A stretch of 36,345 nucleotides of DNA from NCBI GenBank assembly GCA_019677205.1, contig JAAMXY010000568.1, forward strand, positions 1 through 36,345. Direction: 5' to 3'. Below are positions 29,401 through 36,345 of this stretch, piece after piece. The notes beneath the pieces were generated by a model. The model saw only the letters and a program-made list of their open reading frames with translations, had not been told where the DNA came from and did no database searches. The DNA is from Pinguiococcus pyrenoidosus (Eukaryota; Sar; Pinguiophyceae; Pinguiochrysidales; Pinguiochrysidaceae). The position numbers and the translations under genes are program-made. The first letter of the stretch is position 1; the number at the start of each line of letters is the position of its first letter.

Positions 29401-31812
29401 CTGGTGGCGCCGGTGAGGATCGTCGCTCCCGAGCAGCGGTTGCCGGTGTACTTCACTCTACGAAGCGACTGCACCTGTGGCCACTTGGTCTTGCGAGACC
29501 CGGCGTCTGGCGCCGAGACGCAGGCGCTGGACTTCGGGGATGTCTACATCTCGCAGAGCGCCAAGCTGCAAGTGACTCTCGAGAACCCCAGCCTGCTGCC
29601 GCAGAAGTTTGGCTTTGTCAACCTACCGCGAGAGCTTCGCGTCGAGCCGCACGATGGCTTCGGCGTTCTCCTGGCAGGGGAGTCGACCGTTGTGAGCATC
29701 ACGTTCTCGCCGTCCGCGAGAACCAGCTATGATTTGGTCCTTCACCTGCGAAGTAACTTGCTGGCGCACACGCGCATTCGGGTGACTGGGAAAGGCGTCC
29801 TTTGCCCCGTGCAGATCCAGGACACCGTGCTGCATCTCAGCCCGACGTACCCGGGCGACGCGTGCATCGAGTCCATTTACGTCAAGAATGTGACCAAGTC
29901 TCCACTTCGCCTCCGAGCGGCGGTGCCGATGCCAGAGCTGAGCTACCTCAGCATCAGCCCGTTCAGCTTGTCGCTGCCGCCGCATGGAGGCGGCCGTCTC
30001 GAGATCATGTACAAGGCCCCCAAGGAGGAAGATCCGGCGCTCCTGCAGGAACCGGCGCCGGGGAGTCCCAGCTCAGCCGACAAAAGCGAAGAAGCGGAAG
30101 ATGGTGAGGAAGGCGAAGCAGGTCAAGCGGCGGTGGATGCGAACGGCGCCAAGAAGAACTTGGGCACTTCGCCGAAGACCACGCCAAAGACGAAGAAAGG
30201 AAAGGCGGAGGAGGAGAAGGCCGCGGCCGCTGAAGAAGAAGAGGCCAAGGCCAATACGGAAGAGCAGGAACCGCCGCCGTGGACCGCAGCCGCCCGCTTC
30301 CTCAAGTATCGTGCGGACGCCGAGACGCGAATTCCGGCGCTACTCGGGAGCGTCTCGTACAGTGCTGCGCAGGAGTACCAAGATGCAGCCGCTCAGGTCG
30401 CCAAGGAGACGCCGGAGGAGAGTCAGCTAGCCAGGGAGTCGTCCTTTGTGGAGGAGGGGCATTTGATTCCCGAGGCATGGTCCCGCCATGGGCATTGGCG
30501 GGTTCCCATCTACGTGGAGGAAGCCAAGGAGGACGCGGAGCCGTCGGAGGGGTCCTCGCTCGGCAAAGTGGCATTGGAGATCAGCACGACCACCGTCAAG
30601 CGCCTGTTGGTCAGCGACGCGGAGGGGCTCTCCTTCGGTGAACTCCCGGTGGGAAGTGAGCGCGTGCTGCCGCTGCGTCTGCGAAACTTGTCGGACGACG
30701 AGGTGCCGCTGCGATGCCATGGACTTAGTGCGACTGGACCTTTCAGCATCATCAACGCCGTTCGCGCGGTCCCGCCGCTCGGGACCACCACCTTGCTCAT
30801 CGGCTTCAACCCCTCGGCGTCGGGACATCGAATGGAAACCTTGATTTGCGAGGCGCCCGGCCTGGGCAAGACCCTTCGCTTCACCGTGACGGGCCACGGA
30901 GTGCGCCCGAGCATCAGGATTCATCCCGAGGGCGGCGTAGTGGACTTTGGGCACCTGATGGTCGGTACCCGGCGACGAGAGACGCTCCGCATCGAGAACA
31001 CGTCCAACTTTGCCCTGCGATTCAACATCTCCTGCCGAGAAGCGTACCCGGTCCGAAACCTGAACGGCATGGATGCTTTCGGCATCACGCCGTCCGTCGC
31101 CACCATTGACGCCGGGGCCACACAAGAAGTCGAACTGGAGTTCCGAGCCGACCAGGCGCGGTTGTGGCCCTTCCACAGCGAGTACGACGTTTCCATTCGG
31201 AGCGGCGTCAAGGAGGACGCGACCGAGTCGCAGCTTCTCTGCCTGCACGGCCGCGCGTGGGACAGGCAGCTGTACGTGAAGGCGGGGGATCCAAGGGAGG
31301 AAGGCTTTGCTCAGGCTACCGAGAACCTCCGGGATGCGACCTACTTCCGACCGGACGAAGGCGAGGAAGCGCCACCGACAGGAGGCACCCAGAGCGGACT
31401 GGGCCTCGCGGAGCGTCCCAGAATAGCGCTGAAGTTCCCGAAGCTCAGCTTGGAGGAGATCCAGCAGGCGGCGGACGACCCGTCCTCGCTCAGTCGAACA
31501 AGAGAAATCCACGTGGGCTGCATCCAAGCAGACGGCGTGGCAGGGTCCGGTTCCTTCGAGATCTCATTGGGCGACCATCCGCGCGCGGGGCTCTTCAAGC
31601 TCAGCGTCGACAAGGGCAACCTCGCTCCGGGGGATGAGACCCCCGTCACAGTGACCTACACACCGACCCTCATGGACGACGTGGGGGGCCTGGACGTGGG
31701 GCAATGGCTGGATGTTCCCATGAAGGTGACCTTGAAAGGAGGAGCGAAGCCCGACGGAGCACCGGACGAGACGTCTGTGCCCATAACACTGCGCGCATAC
31801 CTTCGCGTCTAA
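26446..31812 (+). CDS. CFAP74: Cilia- and flagella-associated protein 74
   Basis: A single exon of 1788 codons (1744 residues if translation starts at the better-placed ATG at 26578). Residues about 90-430 are a long Glu/Lys/Arg coiled coil. From about 624 there is a series of immunoglobulin-like ASH/MSP domains. The first reads VLRFHDFEVGKSYTAKVLLT and contains PGRMSAGMSC, very like CFAP74. Later domains carry VDFGHLMVGTRRRETLRI-type starts. A low-complexity acidic/Lys-rich insert lies at about 1195-1275. CFAP74 belongs to the C1a projection of the central apparatus in motile flagella. HYDIN is the main alternative, but it is far longer and lacks this N-terminal coiled coil. An out-of-frame ATG at 26451 overlaps the start. 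The stop is 21 bp from that of the convergent TIM50 gene. Confidence 0.87.
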   Translation: MLWVLKAGKLGNGRNLSRAQNVLTTPQRPTQRPAPPTGQRHPFDMDPTAHIEPFPPAVTKAAAQSLGLAGLSDFRSHRKGLQLRSAVEALKTKALEQKLAAEQEVDRLGDLEQQREEAKEAYQALQKQIDDHPLGPNAQKKEVLVQLAGLEAAFGAAEEEYLEQKKVAEEAHAEYIALQREQDNTERDMARVGTILADTAQKFEEKSRRDRKHASKAKAGAKKTAGVYETMQQRRSEDREMQEEQAKELAARQIEAAKSLRPPAVDKIRESRRVFAIARRRMVEAKEQGHRDRTEAVLQLRADTDAAFDKIKGANERLWIRQRQKQEAQGNEYRELLRRGKNPHEVWKKRDLQQKEKASEERQLERICVSKMELAKKMAAEAQYNKKLDDAEFVRREYEKKHRAALGRHVTEERVAEYIRSKTKDGREVVDPSGKMFRIAPSQATTIRDGSFGLGYNPNQTAENKRAITDLVAQRYGGRQAAGFGEFEHLLPEEEGTADGVAGEEEGDEGARQRNDATGVKASLHPFLSPREEPPGKSLATATGVLPGNSLQSLEATRAAEPAASDGKRDGQNMAPGLENPRAISRFEQQALERARQRQKDRLTEGETQVAGGRRFKGSAFLFKPSVLRFHDFEVGKSYTAKVLLTNTSLTFNAFAALPLDIDVRDYFDVAYEKPGRMSAGMSCELHITFTPKINEDVTCQLKCRGKTGAFELPIECRIRRMAPAVSPAVLDFDAVVLGESETRIVKIRNEGALPMDYEIVDAFTGEAFGQPMALGDATEREAQVEEARRLSEALSTEEQLVRQAEAESTLCLHYEAGDPGPYRSSPKGRVDAYSEVKHAITFAPLRESLFDADDARGHHRLLVRCTTQQRSSRSSASITVKKEIALEVLGHGLPTPIYVEKAFQDFGCCVFGKLYRKQLTIRNRGKIAYKVLFTTPAFLKSALAFSPDMGFIQPQSTFRVNLKYTPTEEVLQQVGRYASLEKGLLVAPVRIVAPEQRLPVYFTLRSDCTCGHLVLRDPASGAETQALDFGDVYISQSAKLQVTLENPSLLPQKFGFVNLPRELRVEPHDGFGVLLAGESTVVSITFSPSARTSYDLVLHLRSNLLAHTRIRVTGKGVLCPVQIQDTVLHLSPTYPGDACIESIYVKNVTKSPLRLRAAVPMPELSYLSISPFSLSLPPHGGGRLEIMYKAPKEEDPALLQEPAPGSPSSADKSEEAEDGEEGEAGQAAVDANGAKKNLGTSPKTTPKTKKGKAEEEKAAAAEEEEAKANTEEQEPPPWTAAARFLKYRADAETRIPALLGSVSYSAAQEYQDAAAQVAKETPEESQLARESSFVEEGHLIPEAWSRHGHWRVPIYVEEAKEDAEPSEGSSLGKVALEISTTTVKRLLVSDAEGLSFGELPVGSERVLPLRLRNLSDDEVPLRCHGLSATGPFSIINAVRAVPPLGTTTLLIGFNPSASGHRMETLICEAPGLGKTLRFTVTGHGVRPSIRIHPEGGVVDFGHLMVGTRRRETLRIENTSNFALRFNISCREAYPVRNLNGMDAFGITPSVATIDAGATQEVELEFRADQARLWPFHSEYDVSIRSGVKEDATESQLLCLHGRAWDRQLYVKAGDPREEGFAQATENLRDATYFRPDEGEEAPPTGGTQSGLGLAERPRIALKFPKLSLEEIQQAADDPSSLSRTREIHVGCIQADGVAGSGSFEISLGDHPRAGLFKLSVDKGNLAPGDETPVTVTYTPTLMDDVGGLDVGQWLDVPMKVTLKGGAKPDGAPDETSVPITLRAYLRV

Positions 31813-31833
31813 GGCAAGCAGATTTGATCCCTC

Positions 31834-33487
31834 CTAATTTCCATTGGCCTTCTCCTGCTCCTTCTTCATCATCATGTCGTTGAACTTCTCCATGGTGCGC
31901 TGCGTCCGCTCCTCCTTGTCCCTCGATCTCTGATCCAGCATCTTCCACAGGCCGCCTTTCACCACGGGCTCGTCGGCACCCTCGGCCCAATCCCCAGCCT
32001 TGTGGGCGTCCTCCGCGGCGATGGCCTTGGCGGAAAGGGGGTTGTCACTGCCCGCGGAGAGCTCCGGCTTCAAGGGCGAGCGATGCACGAATCGGCCAAG
32101 GCCCCGCCTCTTCTTGTCCTCCACATCCTGAAGCTTTCGCATCACCCGGGACCGGTGGATCTGCGACGCTTGCAGGGCATCGTGCGTTCCTGCGGGCAAG
32201 GCAGATTGAGGAGAACGGTGAGCGCCCAAGGCAGATGCTGGTCACAAAGGGGAAGGGCGTGAGCCTCGCTACGCGCCGTACCCAGCTGTTGCAGGAGAGC
32301 GGGGAAGTTCCTCACGTCCTCTGTGACCAGTGCGACCAAGAAGGGGGTGATCCTCTGCAGGACGTCGTCTTCGACTGCCAGCCGAGGATTCCGCGAGTTA
32401 GGTGCTTCGACGGATCGGGCCGGACGAGCAAGCAATGGCTCTCACCCTGTTCGTCGTCGTACTCCGGCACGAACAAAGCGTGCTCCATATTCAGCTCCAG
32501 CATGGTCTCCTTGCAGTCGAGGCAGATGATTCTGTCCCTGGGACGATTGATGTAGTCGATGGGCTTCACAAGCTGTATCCGGCCAACATCAGCGACCAAA
32601 GGAGGGTTAGAAAGCGTGGGTGAGTCCAGGGGAGGGCCAGCCGGCGTGGTCCAAAGGGCTGGCTCCCTTACATGGCCATTCCTCCACTTCATCTCGGAGC
32701 GGAAGAGCACTTGGCTGATGTAGCCCTTCTGCATCTCCTTCTCCAGAAAGGGTGCCACTGAGAACATGTGCTGAGAGCTGAAGAGCACGATCTCGTAGTA
32801 CTTGGACATTTCCTTGAGGAAGGCATCAAAGCCAGGACGCTTCGCGTAGCGCCAGCCGTGCTTCCGGCTCCACTCCGGCCGCGTCAGCGTGCCCTCCAAG
32901 TCTAAGATCAACGTCGGCGGCGGCGGCATCCCAGGCGGCACCCCTAACGCAATAGCGAGGAGTAATAAACACCGCATTATATCGGAGAAGTCGGAGAATT
33001 TGGAGAATTTGGAGAATTCGGGGGGATTCGCCGGATGAAATCGGGCATTTCTTCCTCCGCACCTGGCAAAGGCCACGCGGCCAGCAGCTCTTTTCTAGGC
33101 GGTTCCATGAGGGGCTTGGCCATGGCGAACACGTTGACCCGCAGGTAGGTGCGGAGATCACTCAGAGGAGGAAAGTAACCTGAAGAATCGCGGATGAGGC
33201 GCCAAAGAAGACCCGAAAACTATGGACGATTCTGGCGCTTCGGAACCTTTGAGGAAGTCTTCGTCGGCTGTGACATAGCCCACGAAGCCCGACATCACGC
33301 CGCTGACGCCTCCGAGAGTGAGCCAAGTGGACATGCCACCGCTGCCTTGCTGCGCTTTGAACAAGCGCTCCTTGGCCAGACGCCTCAGGCGCTCTCTCTC
33401 AGACACGCCCTCCACACTGCTCAATCCTCTGCGAACTGCGGCCCTCGCGCCGCGAAGCAGCGCTGCCGCGCCACCACTCCGAAGCAT
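31834..33487 (-). CDS. TIM50: Mitochondrial import translocase subunit TIM50
   Basis: Six exons on the minus strand (33487-33247, 33179-33063, 32943-32672, 32572-32446, 32374-32282, 32189-31834) encode 401 residues; introns are 67, 119, 99, 71 and 92 bp. Residues 1-20 are an arginine-rich presequence (MLRSGGAAALLRGARAAVRR) and about 52-72 form the inner-membrane helix. The FCP1/NIF domain starts at PPPPTLILDLEGTL: the second Asp of the phosphatase DxDxT motif is Glu136, as in TIM50, so it is not expected to be a phosphatase. WSRKHGWRYAKRPGFDAFL and YYEIVLFSS match TIM50 closely. TIM50 receives preproteins from TOM and passes them to the TIM23 channel. The C-terminal 110 residues are charged and helical, longer than in yeast. 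Confidence 0.92.
32993..33019. repeat. Three 9-bp tandem copies in TIM50 intron 2
   Basis: Unit GGAGAATTT, with the last copy ending in C. The intron is among the longer ones in the window (119 bp). Confidence 0.85.
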
Positions 33488-33717
33488 TCTCCTGCTGACG
33501 TCGCCGCGACGCACCAAACCAGGCAAGCGACCTTGAACAAGCTAGTGGATGCGCGCAGAAGAGCAAAAGAGGCATTAATGGCGGGAAAAAAGCCTCCGCC
33601 TCGGCGGATGCGTACCTACCTTAGTATCCGTACCAATATGTACCTAGGTAGTACCTCATTGGATACCCGAGGGAGTATGTCGTGGGAGAGTCGCCGATGC
33701 GGGAAATTCAAACGTGC

Positions 33718-33733
33718 GTTTTGGCGCCAAAAC
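33718..33733. promoter_or_regulatory. 16-bp palindromic E2F/DP-like site
   Basis: GTTTTGGCGCCAAAAC is a perfect palindrome ending 4 bp before the UTP7 ATG. Two more half-sites lie in the same TIM50/UTP7 divergent gap: GGCGGGAAAAA at 33580-33590 and GCGGGAAA at 33699-33706. The palindrome resembles the one upstream of GINS3. Confidence 0.5.
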
Positions 33734-33737
33734 AGCC

Positions 33738-35523
33738 ATGCAAGGACTCAAACCCGTCCGGCGCAAGCGCCGCCGCCTCACAGATGCCTCTGATGAGGTG
33801 GTGGCGCGCGCGAAGCAGCGCTACGCGGCCATGGGGCCTCGCGTCGGCACTAGGCGCATCAAGGATAAGAAGCTGAAGCGAGAGATGCAGGTGGTGGAGT
33901 CCAAAATCCAGGATGCGGCCATCCGCGCGGCCGAGAGCGACATCTTGAACACCGAGGTGGCGGGCAGTCTGGAAGCGGAGGGTCTGGAGAGGACGTACAA
34001 GTTCAAACAGCGAGATCTGCTGCCGAAGCTGGACAGAAACACGCGCGCGAAGGTGTTTAACTTGGAGCTGAGGGACAAAGCGCCGTACGCTGTGGACTTT
34101 TCGCGCAGTGGCCGCTTTCTCCTCCTCGGTGGCAAGCGCGGCCACGTGGCGCTGGTGGATCTGCTGCGCACGGACCTGGTGTTTGAGCTGCACGTGGACG
34201 AAGAAGTACGAGATGTGCAGTGCTTGCACAACGAGACACTCTGCGCGGTGGCGCAGCAGAAGTACGTGTACATCTACGACCAGACGGGGCTGGAGATCCA
34301 CTGTCTTCGGAAGCACATCGATCCTCTGGCACTGGAGTTTCTTCCGTATCACTTCTTGCTCGCCTCCGTCGGCCGCGCGGGCTTCCTGAAGTACCAGGAC
34401 GTCAGCACTGGTCAGCTGGTGGCGGAGTGGCGGACGAAGCTGGGACCTTGCGACGTCATGGCGCAGAACCCGTCCACTGCCGTGATGCACCTCGGCCACG
34501 GCAATGGCACCGTGACTCTTTGGAGCCCGACGGTGAGCACCCCGCTGGTGCGCATGCTCGTCCACAGGGGGCCGGTGCGAGCCGCGGCCGTGTCCGAAGA
34601 CGGAAACTACATGGCCACCAGCGGCGTGGATGGCTTCATCAAGATATGGGACGTCCGCACCTTCACGCAGGTGCACGCGTACCGGGTCCGAACGCCGCCG
34701 AAGAGCCTGTGCATCAGCCAGACGGGCCTCCTCGGCGTCGGATTCAATTCGGGTAAGCCGGGAGGACGCGTCCACGAATATTAGAATGAATGTCGCATTG
34801 GGTGGGGCTGGTGGAAGGCGATAGAATCAAGCGGTGGTATCAGGCGATGGGGGTATCAGGCGATGGTGGTATCAGGCGATGGGGGTATCAGGCGATGGTG
34901 GTATCAGGCGATGATATTCTCACGAGGTAGTAGTCTCACGTCCTTCTTTGGAATCCGCAGGGGTGCAAATCTGGAAGGATGCCATCGCGACCAAGGCCGT
35001 GTCGCCCTACATGAATCACGATCTCGAGGGTGTCGTCATTCAAAGAACCAAGTTTCGCCCCTACGAGGACATTCTTGGCATCGGCCATGCCGCGGGCTAC
35101 AGCAGCATCGTGGTGCCGGGCAGCGGCGAACCCAACTTCGACACCTTCACCGCCAATCCGTTCCAAACAAGCCAGCAACGCAGGGAGCAGGAGGTCAAGT
35201 CGCTCTTGGAGAAGCTCCAGCCCGAGACCATCGTTCTGGATCAGGAGTCGATTGGAGCGGTGACCGTGGACGCCAAGGAGGTGCTAGAGCAGCGAAAGCA
35301 CGAGGCAGACGTCGCGAATCAGCGGCCCACGAAGGAGAAGAAGAAGGCGCGTGGCCGTAGCAAGATTGGCGCCAAGCTGAAGCGCAAGAGAAAGAATGTC
35401 ATTGACGAGGAAAAAGTCAAGCTGCAAGAAAAGCTGCTGGAGGAGCGGTCGCAGCGAAGCGGCGGGAATCACCACAAGGACGAAGGTCCCGCCGCGCTTC
35501 GGCGATTTAAGAAGGACAAGTGA
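33738..35523 (+). CDS. UTP7: U3 snoRNP/SSU processome protein UTP7 (WDR46, BING4)
   Basis: Two exons, 33738-34752 and 34961-35523, encode 525 residues. The basic N-terminus (VRRKRRRL) suggests nucleolar localisation. A WD40 propeller (about 105-350) includes APYAVDFSRSGRFLLLGG, VYIYDQTGLEIHCL and GFIKIWDVRTF. The BING4 C-terminal region has GVQIWKDAI, YEDILGIGHAAGYSSIVVPG and GEPNFDTFTANPFQ, diagnostic for UTP7/WDR46. A Lys/Arg-rich tail follows. UTP7 helps assemble the small-subunit processome for 18S rRNA maturation. The intron is 208 bp, the longest resolved here, because it holds a five-copy 16-bp repeat. The join GFNS-G-VQIWKD restores the conserved sequence. Confidence 0.94.
34834..34915. 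repeat. Five 16-bp tandem copies in the UTP7 intron
   Basis: Core GGTATCAGGCGATG recurs at 34836, 34852, 34868, 34884 and 34900 with exact 16-bp spacing; the two-base spacers alternate between GG and GT. Confidence 0.95.
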
Positions 35524-35556
35524 AGCAGTTCTGTTGATGGCAGGCCGCATTGCCTG

Positions 35557-35602
35557 TCGGAATCGGAACCTGAATCGCAATCGGAATCGGAATCGGAATC
35601 GG
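35557..35602. repeat. Hexanucleotide array (TCGGAA)n
   Basis: About seven imperfect copies in the short convergent gap between UTP7 and the last gene. Confidence 0.9.
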
Positions 35603-35745
35603 TGTGGGATGCATGCATTGACTGCTCGAGCCATCCGCAATCCCCGACAAGCCTAGGATTTTCGCTTCGTCGCGTCGTAGAATGCCTTGCCAAGCTTGCT
35701 TCGCGGCGTATCGTCGTCCGGTCCTGTCCACCGCAGAAAGCGACG

Positions 35746-36345
35746 TTAACCACAGGAGGAAGCAACACTTGTGACCTTCTTGCCCCAGCGTTTCTCACCT
35801 TCGTCACTACTTCCACTGGCATCTGCCGCATCGCCGTCTGTCATCTCGTCTTCGACCTCTGCAGCAAGGTTGGCCACGGCGTCGGCGCTTACGGACGTTT
35901 CCGCCGCTTCCGCAGGAGCAGCCGCTTCCGAAGCAGCAGAGGCCGCGGGAGCTGCTTCGGCCTCAGGAGTCGGCGATGCTGCAGTCGCAGTCGTAGGCGC
36001 TTCTTCCTCCGGATCGACATAGACGATGTTGTTCACTCCCTTGAGGAACTCATGGACTTTCTCGGCGAGAAGGGCCACCTGCCAAACCGCGAAGCACCGT
36101 AAGGGAGATGCCGGCTCATGTGACGAAGCGCAGCCTCTCTTCCCAAGCCTACCTCGATCTGATCCCGTGTGCGTTGCTCATCGAAGTCTGCTTCGGCCTG
36201 GCCTGCCTGCTTGGCTTCCTTCTCGGCTTGCAGCCGCAGCAGCTCGAGCTGGTCATTGACGGCGGAGGGTTCCACCTGCAGGTTGTGATCCTCCGCGAGC
36301 TTGGCGTGGGCGAAGCTGACCTTCAGAGAGGCTTCGACGTTGGGG
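35746..36345 (-). CDS. Unrecognised coiled-coil protein, 5' end beyond the window
   Basis: Two exons are visible on the minus strand, from the window edge (36345) to 36153 and 36078-35746, with a 74-bp intron (GTAGGC donor, GGCAG acceptor). The frame is open to the edge, so the N-terminus is missing. The visible 174 residues start with a helical, charged segment (LELLRLQAEKEAKQAGQAEA), then EVALLAEKVHEFLKGVNNI, then YVDPEEEAP and an Ala/Glu/Pro/Ser-rich acidic tail ending GEKRWGKKVTS. This looks like a coiled coil followed by a disordered acidic tail. I recognise no family. The gene keeps the alternating strand order of the window. Confidence 0.6.

Noticed and set aside
30427-31527. 366-codon minus-strand frame inside CFAP74
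   Set aside because: Antisense shadow of a long GC-rich exon; composition not protein-like.
33612-33660. GTACCTAG-like inverted repeats shared loosely with 24385-24402
   Set aside because: Matches are short and imperfect, and the two contexts share little else; too weak to call a regulatory element.
33708-34775. 355-codon minus-strand frame inside UTP7
   Set aside because: Shadow of the UTP7 first exon; no motif and no plausible promoter context.

Overview
This window is eukaryotic nuclear DNA, most likely from a flagellated alga with a secondary (red-lineage) plastid. The genes are broken by short GT-AG introns; I resolved 32, of 64 to 208 bp and mostly 65-105 bp. Two products start with a signal peptide followed by a transit peptide with a phenylalanine at the expected cleavage point (AAGF in the carotenoid isomerase, SAAF in a small membrane protein), the hallmark of plastids bounded by extra membranes. 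Two genes encode axonemal proteins (CFAP251/WDR66 and CFAP74), so the cell has motile flagella. A mitochondrial-type pyruvate dehydrogenase E2 with a clear mitochondrial presequence argues against a dinoflagellate, chromerid or apicomplexan, which as far as I know lack the mitochondrial complex. An ochrophyte or related lineage fits best; I cannot name a species.

Layout, left to right: carotenoid isomerase (+, 184-2102); mitochondrial PDH E2 (-, 2292-4115); ribosomal protein P1 (+, 4762-5221); CFAP251 (-, 5588-8978); WDR91-like LisH protein without WD repeats (+, 9391-10305); a broken inverted copy of a short-chain dehydrogenase (-, 10682-11069) head to head with the intact gene (+, 11376-12622); a protein with three cyclic-nucleotide-binding-like domains (+, 13429-17049); a JmjC/cupin oxygenase (-, 17053-18033); an RCC1-ankyrin fusion (+, 18681-20948); ribosomal protein bL35 (-, 21304-21603); plastid-type porphobilinogen synthase HemB (+, 21913-23310); VPS29 (-, 23429-24283); GINS subunit Psf3 (+, 24480-25140); a plastid-targeted one-helix protein (-, 25734-26252); CFAP74 (+, 26446-31812); TIM50 (-, 31834-33487); UTP7/WDR46 (+, 33738-35523); and an unrecognised coiled-coil protein running off the right edge (-, 35746 to beyond 36345).

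The genes are housekeeping genes for unrelated compartments (plastid, mitochondrion, flagellum, endosome, nucleolus, replication fork). They are not an operon or a pathway cluster. What stands out is the architecture: 17 of 18 neighbouring gene pairs lie on opposite strands, giving a regular series of divergent promoters and tail-to-tail ends. Some convergent stop codons are only 3 or 21 bp apart. Several divergent gaps hold AT-rich islands and E2F/DP-like TTTSSCGC sites. I found no tRNA, rRNA, CRISPR array or intact mobile element, and no convincing new multi-gene system.
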